Origin: Actinoplanes lobatus
Lineage (GTDB): Bacteria > Actinomycetota > Actinomycetes > Mycobacteriales > Micromonosporaceae
Direction of reading: 5' to 3'
Length of the DNA: 64,000 nt
Assembly: GCF_014205215.1 (NCBI RefSeq)
Contig: NZ_JACHNC010000001.1
Span: 8,056,501 to 8,120,500 of the forward strand
Below are positions 1-7,471 of this stretch, piece after piece (the first letter of the stretch is position 1; each line of letters begins with the position of its first letter). The notes under the pieces were generated by a model that had not been told where the DNA came from, did not search any database, and saw nothing but the letters and a program-made list of their open reading frames with translations. The position numbers and the translations under genes were made by a program.

Positions 1-126
1 CGCTGGTCCCCCATCGAGGTCCGCCCCTCCCTGCTGGGCCCGGACGCCGCGGTGATCGGCGCGGCCTTACAGGCCATCGACCAGGTGCGGCGAGACCCCA
101 ATCCCTGGCTCGCCCGCCGCGGTTGA
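1..126 (+). CDS. C-terminal end of a ROK-family protein (partial)
   Basis: The gene enters from the left edge; 41 codons and a TGA stop are visible. The piece contains SLLGPDAAVIGAALQAID, which resembles the last helices of ROK-family sugar kinases and NagC/XylR-type repressors, where a Leu-Gly-x-x-Ala-x-x-x-Gly-Ala-Ala stretch precedes the C-terminus. The glucose-binding site, zinc motif and any N-terminal winged helix lie outside the window, so kinase and repressor cannot be told apart. The ROK assignment rests only on this short tail. Confidence 0.6.
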   Translation, partial: RWSPIEVRPSLLGPDAAVIGAALQAIDQVRRDPNPWLARRG

Positions 127-282
127 CCTTTTTCCGGTACGGGTGAGCCCGCGCTTCCTCCCCAAGTTCCTCAGACACCGCGGCCGACATGCTGAACGGA
201 CCGCACACGACGGCCCGGGTGGCCGCCCCGTGGTCCGGTGCCCGTACCGGTTCCATAGAATTCGATCATGGGGACGGACATC

Positions 283-879
283 ATGGGCACGGTGGAGGTT
301 CGCAATCCCTTTCATGATCCGAAGTGGTCCTGGTCCGAACCGTGGACGCCGTGCATGAATGTCAGCCTGCTTGTTCGATGGCCTCTGTATTGTGCCTACG
401 GCTGCCTCTTCGGCGTTCGCAACTATCAGGACTGGAAACCGATCGCCCCGCAGCGGGGCCTGCCGGAAGACGTGTCCCAGCAGGTCCGTAACGACTTTGA
501 CGAAGCCGCCGCAATAGACGGCGCGGTCGGCGGCGAGACGTGGGTCGGATGGGATGAGCTGAAGGATCTCGACATGTCGGTCACCGCTCCGGTGAGTGGT
601 GTCCTCATCCAAACCTGGAGCGATGGCTGCGGGACCGAGTGGACCGTGCACGACACGTGGCCGGAGAAGGTGGGCCGGTCACCACTCGGCCCTTCCCCGG
701 TCGGCGCGCCCTTCGGGAAGTGGCAGGTCGGCGAGGTCACCTACGAGTTCAAGAAGCTGGACCGGCGGCACGTGCTCGGCCCAGGGACCGGGTGGGACAA
801 GGCGTTCGACGTGCTGCGGGCGCTGGCCGCCATCCACGGCGACGACGGCGTACGTCTAGTGGTCGGGTTTGTTGGATAG
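283..879 (+). CDS. hypothetical protein
   Basis: A protein of about 198 residues that I do not recognise. It is soluble-looking, rich in Trp, Gly and Asp, with no signal peptide or membrane segment; acidic and aromatic stretches such as GETWVGWDELKDLDM suggest a folded globular domain. ATG 268 is also in frame, but GGGGACGG at about 270-277 sits well for ATG 283, so I chose the shorter form. Its last 24 bases overlap the 3' end of the convergent sigma factor gene. It has no operon partner, so context gives no functional hint. Confidence 0.6.
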   Translation: MGTVEVRNPFHDPKWSWSEPWTPCMNVSLLVRWPLYCAYGCLFGVRNYQDWKPIAPQRGLPEDVSQQVRNDFDEAAAIDGAVGGETWVGWDELKDLDMSVTAPVSGVLIQTWSDGCGTEWTVHDTWPEKVGRSPLGPSPVGAPFGKWQVGEVTYEFKKLDRRHVLGPGTGWDKAFDVLRALAAIHGDDGVRLVVGFVG

Positions 880-1725
880 TCGCACTCCGCTCATTTTGTC
901 CGGGTTGGTGATCGAGTAGACGCCGTTCACGGCCGGGCCGTCGAACGTGAGCACCAGGACGGCCACCGGCGCCTCGCCGTCGAAGACGACGATTGCGGGG
1001 TCGCCGCCGACGATCCGGTAGCCGACGTCGAAGCCCGCGATGCCGGCCGCGACCGAGGCCAGGACACGGGCCACCGCGTCCCGGCCGTGGATTGGGCCCG
1101 GACTGGTGGCGGGACCCTTGCCGCCGCCGTCGGTCCACAGCGTCACATCCGGTGCGAGCACCCGCAGCAGCTCCTCGACGTCACCGCCGAGAGCCGCCTC
1201 CAGGAAGCGCTCGGTGACCGCCTGCCGGGTGCGCGGGTCGGGCCGGTAGCGGGGCCGCCGAGCGTGCACGTGTGACCGGGCGCGGTGGGCGACCTGCCGG
1301 ACCGCGTCGGGGGCGCGGCCGACCATGTCGGCGATCTCCGTCAACGGGTACGCGAACACCTCGTGCAGCACGAACACGGCCCGCTCCAGTGGGCTGAGCG
1401 TCTCCAGGACGACGAGCAGCGCCATCGAGGCGGTGTCGCGCCGCTCGGCCGGGTCGCTGGTGACCGGGGTGACGAGTGGCTCGGGCAGCCACTGCCCCAC
1501 ATATGTCTCCCGCCGCCGCCCGATCTCCGCACGCCGTGCGAGGGCCTGGTTGACCGCGATCCGCACGAGGTAGGCGCGTGGGTTGTCGACCTCGCGCTCG
1601 CGGGCGGTCCAGGCGAGCCAGGTCTCCTGGAGCACGTCCTCGGTGTCGGCGACGCTGCCGAGCATGTCGTAGGCGATCGAGAACAGCAGCTCCCGATGAT
1701 CGACGAAGTCCTGTGTCGCGGTCAC
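856..1725 (-). CDS. ECF41-family RNA polymerase sigma factor with SnoaL-like C-terminal domain
   Basis: A 289-residue extracytoplasmic-function sigma factor. Region 2 lies at about residues 8-70 (HRELLFSIAYDMLGS, then DVLQETWLAW) and region 4 at about 110-165 (LSPLERAVFVLHEVF, then VGRAPDAVRQVAHRAR). After region 4 comes a SnoaL-like extension. The sequence carries the ECF41 signature motifs WLPEP, DGGGK and NPDK (here ITNPDKM near the end). In that family the extension controls activity in place of a classical anti-sigma factor. GTG 1725 was chosen because it starts directly before region 2; the reading frame stays open far upstream only because of GC bias. The gene is divergent from an amidohydrolase across an 11-bp inverted repeat. 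Confidence 0.88.
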   Translation of the reverse strand: MTATQDFVDHRELLFSIAYDMLGSVADTEDVLQETWLAWTAREREVDNPRAYLVRIAVNQALARRAEIGRRRETYVGQWLPEPLVTPVTSDPAERRDTASMALLVVLETLSPLERAVFVLHEVFAYPLTEIADMVGRAPDAVRQVAHRARSHVHARRPRYRPDPRTRQAVTERFLEAALGGDVEELLRVLAPDVTLWTDGGGKGPATSPGPIHGRDAVARVLASVAAGIAGFDVGYRIVGGDPAIVVFDGEAPVAVLVLTFDGPAVNGVYSITNPDKMSGVRLSNKPDH

Positions 1726-1753
1726 GCCACATGAGATGACGTCAGGCTCCGGC

Positions 1754-1793
1754 AACGTGACGGGATGTGACCCACCTCTCCGCCCGTCACGTT
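1754..1793. promoter_or_regulatory. 11-bp inverted repeat between sigma factor and amidohydrolase
   Basis: AACGTGACGGG (1754-1764) and CCCGTCACGTT (1783-1793) are perfect reverse complements with an 18-bp spacer, centred in the 96-bp divergent intergenic region. Each strand therefore carries CCCGTCACGTT pointing to its own gene. CGTCAC resembles the TGTCACA -35 element described for ECF41 target promoters, so the repeat may be a pair of divergent ECF41 promoters. Spacing to a clear -10 CGTC element is not exact. A binding site for another regulator is an alternative. Confidence 0.5.
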
Positions 1794-1821
1794 CCGGGCC
1801 GGGACGCCCCTCTGGGATGGC

Positions 1822-2937
1822 ATGACTCGCACCTTGATTCGTGACGTCCGTGTCTTCGACGGTGAGCGGACCGTCCCCCGCGCCGACATCCTCATCGACG
1901 GCGCCCGCATCATGGCGCCCGACGGCCGTCCGGTTGACACGGTGGTGGACGGCTCCGGCCGCACACTGCTGCCGGGCCTGATCGACGCGCACACCCACGT
2001 GGTCGACGGCAGCCTCGCCGCCGCCCTGGCCCACGGGGTCACCACCGAGCTGGACATGTTCTGCATGCCCGGCAATCTGGCCCGCCAGCGGCGTCTCGCC
2101 GCCGTCCGCGACGACGTCGCCGATCTGCGCAGCGCCGGGATGCTGGCGACAGCGCCGGGCGGTCACCCGACCCAGCTGCTGACGGACGCCGGGGCACTGG
2201 GCGACGCGGCCGGGGCGATCGACGCGGTGACCGGCCCGGCGGATGCGAAACGGTTCGCAGCGGACCGGGTGGCGGAGGGCGCCGACTATCTGAAGATCGT
2301 GGTGGACGACGGGACGCTGCACGGCGAGGGCTTCCCCACGCTCGCCCCGGCGACGGTGGCGGCACTGGTGGAGGCCGCCCACGCGCACGGTCTCCGGGCG
2401 ATCGCGCACGCCGTGACCGCACGGGAGGTCGCCATCGCCCTCGACGCGGGTGTCGACGGGCTGGCCCATGTGCCCGCCGATCTGGCGGCCGGTCCGGAGC
2501 TGTCCGCGCTGGCCGCCCGGATCGCCGCCGCGGGCGTGTTCGTGGTGACGACGCTGGTCTACTTCGAGGCGATCACCGCACCGGCCGCGGCGGCCGACCA
2601 TGCGAAACCTTCGGCTGCCGGCCACGCGGCACGGGCCCTGCACGAGGCGGGCGTGGTGCTCCTCGCGGGCACGGATGCCAATCCGTATGTTCCGGAGCAC
2701 GGCATCGCGATGCACCGCGAGCTGCTGCTCCTGACCGGGGCAGGCATGCCCCCGGAGGCGGCCCTGGCTGCCGCTACGAGCATCCCGGCCCGGGTCTTCG
2801 GGCTCACCGACCGCGGGCGCATCGCTCCTGGCTTCCGTGCCGACCTGCTGCTCGTCGACGACGACCCGATCAGCGACATCAGCGCCACGAAAGCGATCGC
2901 GGCGGTCTGGCGGGGAGGCGTCCGCCTACCGGCCTGA
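1822..2937 (+). CDS. metal-dependent amidohydrolase (imidazolonepropionase-like)
   Basis: A 371-residue cytoplasmic amidohydrolase of the TIM-barrel metallo-hydrolase superfamily. The N-terminal beta-sandwich part (residues 1-50) leads to the metal motif DAHTHVV near residue 57. Later come DYLKIVVDD, whose Lys is the candidate carbamylated bridging ligand, then the metal histidines in AIAHAV and LAHVPAD, and GTDANPY, which holds the catalytic Asp. This is the arrangement of imidazolonepropionase and related prolidase-like enzymes acting on cyclic amides or peptides; the substrate cannot be read from sequence. It is divergent from the ECF41 sigma factor and shares its inverted-repeat promoter region, so it is a likely target of that sigma factor. 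Such sigma factors more often sit beside carboxymuconolactone decarboxylases or oxidoreductases. Confidence 0.85.
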   Translation: MTRTLIRDVRVFDGERTVPRADILIDGARIMAPDGRPVDTVVDGSGRTLLPGLIDAHTHVVDGSLAAALAHGVTTELDMFCMPGNLARQRRLAAVRDDVADLRSAGMLATAPGGHPTQLLTDAGALGDAAGAIDAVTGPADAKRFAADRVAEGADYLKIVVDDGTLHGEGFPTLAPATVAALVEAAHAHGLRAIAHAVTAREVAIALDAGVDGLAHVPADLAAGPELSALAARIAAAGVFVVTTLVYFEAITAPAAAADHAKPSAAGHAARALHEAGVVLLAGTDANPYVPEHGIAMHRELLLLTGAGMPPEAALAAATSIPARVFGLTDRGRIAPGFRADLLLVDDDPISDISATKAIAAVWRGGVRLPA

Positions 2938-2966
2938 CCGGCTTCACGCCCTCCACCAAGGATCGT

Positions 2967-4151
2967 TCAGGCCTCGATGCCGGCCGCCTTCAGAATTCGG
3001 CTCACGTCAGACCAATCGCCGCTCACGGCCGGGAGCGGCGCCGGGAATCCGATCGGGTCCTTGAAGCCGCTGGAGGTGGAGACACAGACGACCGGCCCGT
3101 CGAGCGGGCCGCCGCTGCGCAATCCGGCCAGCCCGGCCGCGCCGGACAGCTCCACCCAGAGGCCGGAGCGGCCGAGTTCGGCCTGGGCGGTTCGCAACTG
3201 ATCGTCGTCGACGGCGACGGCCCGCCCACCGCTGGAACGCACGGCGAGCACCCCGCGATAGCCGCTGACCTGCGACACGATCGAGTAGGCCGCAGTGGGC
3301 CCGATGTCGACCCGGGCGGCCGGCGCCCCGGAGCGGAGGGCTTCGACGAGCGGCGCCGCGGCGGCGGGTTCGCAGGCGATCATGCGTGGCACCCGGTCGG
3401 CGAGCCCGAGTCGTTCGAGTTCGGCGAAGCCTTTCCACACGCCGTAGAGCAGTTCGCCGTACCCGGTGGGAAGGAAGACGGCCGTGGGCGTGCCGATCTC
3501 CAGATGGATCTCGTAGGCGATGGGCTTGTAGCCCTCGGGCCCGAAGGGGTGCCCGGTGTGGGTGACGGTGGTGCTGCTGACCGGGTGCAGGCCGCCCCGC
3601 TCGGCGATCCGCCGCATCACCGGCCACCGCCGCTCCCACGGCACCGGCAGCACCACCGCACCGTAGGCCCGCAGGAAGGCCGTCACCTGCGGCGCCGGAT
3701 CGGGGCCGGTGATCACCACGCAGGGCAGGCCGTTGCGGGCCGCGTAGGCGGCGGCCGAAGCCCCGTGGTTACCGGAGGAGGCGACCACGACGCCGGGCGC
3801 GCCGACGCCGACGGCCGCGCTGACCGTGCAGCGGTTGAGCCGGTCCTTGTGGCTCCACGTCGGATTGCGGGACTCGTCCTTGATGTAGACGCCCGGCTCC
3901 AGTTCGACCAGCGGCGTTCCGCCCTCGCCCAGCCCGAGAGCCGCGAGCGGTGGCAGGAGCGCCGGAAAGCGGTCGGCGGTGAGCCGGCCGGCCGGCATCC
4001 GGTCGTAGTCGTAGTCGACGTCGACCGGATAGGCGGTCTCGGTGCTGCTCGTCTCGGGGCACCCGCTGGTCAGTGGCGGCCAGAGCGGATATCCGATGCG
4101 GGTGTCCCCGAGCGAGCGCTGTCCGGTCGCGAGCGATTCAACGGCTCCCAT
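2967..4151 (-). CDS. threonine synthase-like PLP-dependent lyase
   Basis: A fold-type II PLP enzyme of 394 residues. SHKDR holds the lysine expected to form the Schiff base, ASSGNHGAS is the phosphate/substrate loop, and a late Ser-Thr-Ser-Ser-Gly-Phe stretch lies near the cofactor. The closest family pattern is threonine synthase or cysteate/diaminopropionate-type paralogues. It lacks the usual pathway neighbours (hom, thrB), so a paralogue with another amino acid substrate is as likely as true threonine synthesis. ATG 4151 is preferred over a TTG 9 bases upstream. The start overlaps the end of the upstream MFS gene by 14 bases, so the two are co-transcribed, suggesting an amino acid product or analogue exported by the MFS protein. 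Confidence 0.8.
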   Translation of the reverse strand: MGAVESLATGQRSLGDTRIGYPLWPPLTSGCPETSSTETAYPVDVDYDYDRMPAGRLTADRFPALLPPLAALGLGEGGTPLVELEPGVYIKDESRNPTWSHKDRLNRCTVSAAVGVGAPGVVVASSGNHGASAAAYAARNGLPCVVITGPDPAPQVTAFLRAYGAVVLPVPWERRWPVMRRIAERGGLHPVSSTTVTHTGHPFGPEGYKPIAYEIHLEIGTPTAVFLPTGYGELLYGVWKGFAELERLGLADRVPRMIACEPAAAAPLVEALRSGAPAARVDIGPTAAYSIVSQVSGYRGVLAVRSSGGRAVAVDDDQLRTAQAELGRSGLWVELSGAAGLAGLRSGGPLDGPVVCVSTSSGFKDPIGFPAPLPAVSGDWSDVSRILKAAGIEA

Positions 4152-5574
4152 GGTCAGCAAGGCTATGCGCCGCGCTGCGCCGGGCGGCCCATCCGGCGAG
4201 GATTACGCAGACGGCGGTGAGGACCAGGGTGGCGGTGGTGACGGCGTTCTCGAAACCGTGGGCGGCCGTGGCGTCCAGGTCGGCGAGTGAACCGGACAGT
4301 GCCGAGGCGACGATGGTGCCGGTGACGGCAAGCCCGATGCTGCTGAAGACCTCCTGTCCGGTGTCGTTCAGGGCGGCGCCGGTGGAGGTCTGGTCCGCGG
4401 GGAGGCCGCGCATCACGGTGACGGTGGCGATGACCATGACGACGCGCATGCCGGCCGCGGTGAGGACGAGGGCGGCGGCGATCGCGAGGTATCCGTACCG
4501 GCCGAGGAGCCCGTAGAGCAGCAGACCGGCGACGACGGCCGCGGCGCCGACGATCCCGGCGCGGTGGGCGCCCGCCTTCTTGACGAAGCCCTCGACCAGC
4601 GGCCCGACCGCGATCATGGTGATGACCTGCGGAAGGTTGCCGAGGGCGGCCTGGGCCGGGGACCAGCCCCAGACGAGTTGCAGCTGGAGCGAGACGCTGT
4701 AGGCGAGGACCGCCATGCCGAGCCCGAGCGCCGCCTGGTAGGCCAGTCCGGCGCCGACGAGGGGCCGCTTGAGCAGGGCGAAGTCGATGATCGGGTGGGC
4801 GGTGCGGCGTGCCCGGACGACGAATCCCACGCCGGCGGCGACGGCGCCGAGCAGCCACGGCACGGCGGCGAGGAGCCCGTCCTCGACGGCCAGGCTCGCG
4901 GTCCAGAGGGCCAGGATGATCGTGGCGGTGCCGAGCAGGGCGCCGGGCAGGTCGAGCGGCGTGCGGTTGCGGTGGGCGGGGTCGTCGGCGGGGATGCCGA
5001 ACCGGATGCAGAGGGTGGCGAGCACCACGACGGGCACGTTGAGCACGAGCAGGGTCTGCCAGGGCAGGACCTGGATGATCAGGCCACCGACGGTCGGACC
5101 GACGGCCAGCCCGACGAGGCCGACCGTGGAGATGAAGCCGGTGGCGCGCATCAGCAGGTTCTCGGCGTCGAAGAGGCGGAAGCAGAGGGCCATGGTTCCG
5201 GGTGCGGTCATGGCGGCGGCCACACCGATGGCGGCGCGGACCGCGATCAGCCCGGCCGGTGTGCGGACCGCGAGGACGGCGAGGCTGGCCAGGGCGAACA
5301 GGGTCAGGCCGATCAGCATCACGCGGCGTGTTCCGTACCGGTCGGCGATGGCGCCGAAGGCGATCATCAGGCCGCCGAAGAGCAGCGAATACCCCGAGGT
5401 GACCCATTGCAGGTCGGAGGCGGTGGCGTGCAGCTCCCGGGCGATGGTGGGCAGGGCGACGTTGAGGACCGAGTTGTCGAGCATCTCCACCAGGAAGACG
5501 ACCGACAACCCGAGGATGGCGGGCCACACGGCCCGCAGCGAGGTCGCACGCGCCTCGAGGACTTCGGTGCTCAC
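4138..5574 (-). CDS. MFS drug efflux transporter, DHA2 (14-TM) type
   Basis: A 478-residue inner-membrane exporter of the major facilitator superfamily. The first helix carries the DHA2-type pattern FLVEMLDNSVLNVALPTIA and the loop after helix 2 carries GAIADRYGTRRVM, the motif A of proton-driven antiporters. Fourteen hydrophobic segments can be counted, and the length suits QacA/EmrB-like pumps. GTG 5574 was selected because AAGGGGG precedes it at good spacing; the ATG further upstream would read through the operator. It is divergent from a TetR gene, with two palindromic operators between them, so it is probably repressed by TetR and induced by its substrate. Confidence 0.9.
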   Translation of the reverse strand: MSTEVLEARATSLRAVWPAILGLSVVFLVEMLDNSVLNVALPTIARELHATASDLQWVTSGYSLLFGGLMIAFGAIADRYGTRRVMLIGLTLFALASLAVLAVRTPAGLIAVRAAIGVAAAMTAPGTMALCFRLFDAENLLMRATGFISTVGLVGLAVGPTVGGLIIQVLPWQTLLVLNVPVVVLATLCIRFGIPADDPAHRNRTPLDLPGALLGTATIILALWTASLAVEDGLLAAVPWLLGAVAAGVGFVVRARRTAHPIIDFALLKRPLVGAGLAYQAALGLGMAVLAYSVSLQLQLVWGWSPAQAALGNLPQVITMIAVGPLVEGFVKKAGAHRAGIVGAAAVVAGLLLYGLLGRYGYLAIAAALVLTAAGMRVVMVIATVTVMRGLPADQTSTGAALNDTGQEVFSSIGLAVTGTIVASALSGSLADLDATAAHGFENAVTTATLVLTAVCVILAGWAARRSAAHSLADHGSR

Positions 5575-5590
5575 AGGGCACCCCCTTCTC

Positions 5591-5630
5591 TGGAATGGCG
5601 TTCCATAACCAAGGATGGAACGCCATTCCA
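5591..5630. promoter_or_regulatory. paired TetR operators
   Basis: TGGAATGGCGTTCCAT (5591-5606) and ATGGAACGCCATTCCA (5615-5630) are perfect reverse complements separated by 8 bases. Each arm is itself a near-palindrome of the form TGGAA-5 bases-TTCCA, which is the size and form of a TetR dimer site. The pair fills the space between the MFS start (5574) and the tetR start (5651), so one regulator can control both genes. Confidence 0.8.
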
Positions 5631-5650
5631 ATCTGTGTCAAGATGGGGAT

Positions 5651-6319
5651 ATGTCACCGGCCCGTCGCACCGAGAGCCTCTCCCGCGAGGTCGTCGTCAC
5701 CGCCGCCATCGAGCTGCTCGACGAGCACGGTGAGCGCGGGTTCACCTTCAAACTGCTGACCGAGCGGCTGCGCACCGGCGCGGGAGCGATCTACTGGCAC
5801 GTGGCCAACAAGGAGGAGCTGGTGCGCCTCTGCGCCGACCGGATCCTCGGCGACGCCCTGGCCGCCGCCGGCCCGGAGCAGGATCTGCGCTCCCTCGCGC
5901 TGGCCGTCTACGACGCCCTCGACCGGCACTCCTGGGCCGCACGCCACGTCATCGTGCTGCCCAGCCTGCCCAGCGCGCTGCACCTGCTGGACCGCATCGG
6001 CACCCTGCTGACCGGCACTCCCCTGCCCGCCGAGCGCCGCTTCCTGGTCGCCACCGCGATCTTCAACTACGTGGTCAGCGTCACGGCCCAGGACGTGGTC
6101 CGGGTCGCGACGGTCGACACCTCCGCCGGCCGCGACGCCCTGCTCGCCGAGTACGCGAAGAGCTGGGAGTCACTCGACGCCCAGACCTTCCCGTTCCTCA
6201 CCGGCGCGGCCGCCGACCTCCGCGAGCACGACGACCGCGACCAGTTCGTCGCCGGCCTCGACCTGCTCCTCGACGGCCTTCGCCACCAGAGCGGCGGAGG
6301 TCAGCCCGTACAAGGCTGA
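5651..6319 (+). CDS. TetR-family transcriptional repressor of the MFS pump
   Basis: A 222-residue regulator. The helix-turn-helix is at about residues 10-55 (LSREVVVTAAIELLDEHG, then LTERLRTGAGAIYWHVANKEELV); the YWHV form is typical of the TetR(B)-like subgroup. The rest is an all-helical ligand-binding and dimer domain. ATG 5651 is preferred to the in-frame ATG 5615, which lies inside the operator. It is divergent from the MFS exporter and almost certainly represses it and itself through the two sites at 5591-5630. The 3' end overlaps the small membrane protein gene on the other strand by 19 bases. Confidence 0.88.
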   Translation: MSPARRTESLSREVVVTAAIELLDEHGERGFTFKLLTERLRTGAGAIYWHVANKEELVRLCADRILGDALAAAGPEQDLRSLALAVYDALDRHSWAARHVIVLPSLPSALHLLDRIGTLLTGTPLPAERRFLVATAIFNYVVSVTAQDVVRVATVDTSAGRDALLAEYAKSWESLDAQTFPFLTGAAADLREHDDRDQFVAGLDLLLDGLRHQSGGGQPVQG

Positions 6320-6537
6320 CAGCGCCCGGCCGCGAACCACAGGAGGATGCCGATGCCCGGCGCCAGGGCGACCAGCAGGATCCAGCGGGTGAGTGATCGT
6401 CTACTCAACCCCGCCCGGACGATGCTGACGATCGTGGCGACGAACAGAGCCACCCAGCCGGCGAGCAGGACGGTCCAGAAGGCGATGCCGCCGAGGGTCG
6501 CGCCAAGGTCGGCCGCGGCGATCGGATGGAAGTTCAT
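6301..6537 (-). CDS. small PLDc_N-type membrane protein
   Basis: A 78-residue protein with two hydrophobic helices (about residues 12-38 and 48-68) joined by a basic loop RAGLSRRSLTRW. The final PGIGILLWFAAGR is the usual end of PLDc_N (phospholipase D N-terminal-like) mini-proteins found widely in Actinobacteria. It has no catalytic domain, and its role is unknown, perhaps as a small membrane chaperone or sensor. The start is the ATG just before the first helix. A second PLDc_N protein, with a SHOCT tail, lies at 13706-14119. Confidence 0.65.
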   Translation of the reverse strand: MNFHPIAAADLGATLGGIAFWTVLLAGWVALFVATIVSIVRAGLSRRSLTRWILLVALAPGIGILLWFAAGRCQPCTG

Positions 6538-6602
6538 TGGCTGCCCTGTTCGTGAAGCAGCCACCCACGGACGGCCCGGTCCAGGATGCCAGGGCAACGC
6601 CG

Positions 6603-6794
6603 TCAGGGACGGCCCCGGGCCAGGCACCAGGCCTCGACCTCATCGGCCAGCCACACCCGTCCCTGGGCGAGCTGGGCGACCGGGCGCGGGAAATCGGCGC
6701 GGTTGGTGAGCTGGTAGACGCGCTGCCGGCTGATCCCGCCCAGCCGAACACGAACTTCCTGGTGACCGACCAGGTTCGGGAAAGGGAAATCCAC
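6603..6794 (-). CDS. small AlpA/excisionase-like DNA-binding protein
   Basis: A 63-residue protein made almost entirely of a MerR-like winged helix: residues 8-30 contain VGHQEVRVRLGGISRQRVYQ and the end has GRVWLADEVEAWCLARG. This layout (helix-turn-helix, a Phe-Pro-x-Pro wing, then a Trp helix) is that of AlpA and phage excisionases and of free-standing chromosomal regulators in Actinobacteria. No integrase or attachment site is visible nearby, so it is more likely a small regulator than part of an active mobile element. Confidence 0.65.
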   Translation of the reverse strand: MDFPFPNLVGHQEVRVRLGGISRQRVYQLTNRADFPRPVAQLAQGRVWLADEVEAWCLARGRP

Positions 6795-6984
6795 ACCGCC
6801 CAGCCTAGGCGCACGACAACCTGTCTAGTGCCTATGTCACTCGATCGGGTGAGTCGAGGGCGACGCGGTGGAGCCGTCCCCGGCCAGGCACCCATCGCAC
6901 CTTCGCCACCGCGGCCGGCCCGGTCGGCAGTGGACGGCATCCCGGAGGAGTACCTGCGGAGTTGCTCCGGCATCGGGCCGAACG

Positions 6985-7428
6985 TCAGGGCGACTGACCC
7001 AGCCGCTCGGCGATCCGCTCGACGGCGAGGAGGTCCTCCGGGGTGAGCCGGTCGATGAAGTGGTGCCGCACCGAGGCGACGTGGATCGGTGCGGCGTCGG
7101 CGAGCGCCTCCAGCCCGTACGCGGTGAGCACGAGCAGGCAGCCCCTGCCGTCGGCCGGGTCGGGTTCGCGCCGCAGCAGCCCGCGTGTCTCCATCCGGCT
7201 GGCGTGCCGTGACAGGCGGCTGCGTGACCAGCCCATCTTGTCGGCCTGCCGGCCCAGGGTGCTGGTGTGACCGGGCTGCTCCGACAGGGTGCTGAGGACC
7301 TCGTAGTCGGGTTCGGAGAGTTCGATCGAGGCCAGGTCACGGGCCGTGCCGGTCTGCACGGCGACCATCACCCGCAGGAACGCCCGCCAGGCCCGCTCCT
7401 CGTCCGGGCTCAGCCATTTCGTTGACAT
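6985..7428 (-). CDS. MarR-family transcriptional regulator
   Basis: A 147-residue winged-helix regulator. The DNA-binding core lies at about residues 35-100: LSEPDYEVLSTLSEQPGHTSTL, then KMGWSRSRLSRHASRMETRGLL as the recognition helix, then the wing with the family-typical DPADGRG. Helices at both ends would form the dimer interface. It is divergent from a flavin reductase-acetyltransferase gene with only 31 bases between the start codons, and a 13-bp inverted repeat spans both starts. It probably represses that gene and itself in response to a small aromatic or redox ligand. Confidence 0.88.
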   Translation of the reverse strand: MSTKWLSPDEERAWRAFLRVMVAVQTGTARDLASIELSEPDYEVLSTLSEQPGHTSTLGRQADKMGWSRSRLSRHASRMETRGLLRREPDPADGRGCLLVLTAYGLEALADAAPIHVASVRHHFIDRLTPEDLLAVERIAERLGQSP

Positions 7429-7471
7429 GTAATCAACCTAGCATCTAACCTTCGTTTCCATGTCAACGAAA
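7417..7471. promoter_or_regulatory. 13-bp inverted repeat covering two divergent start codons
   Basis: TTTCGTTGACATG (7417-7429) and CATGTCAACGAAA (7459-7471) are perfect reverse complements with a 29-bp spacer. They include the ATG and following codons of both genes, so both proteins begin Met-Ser-Thr-Lys. The spacer must hold both promoters and any MarR operator. A MarR dimer normally covers about 16-20 bp, so the arms may be two sites, or the match may reflect an ancient inversion or duplication. Confidence 0.6.

Noticed and set aside
6603..6794. Prophage or integrative element marked by the excisionase-like protein
   Set aside because: No integrase, attachment site repeats or phage genes lie nearby.
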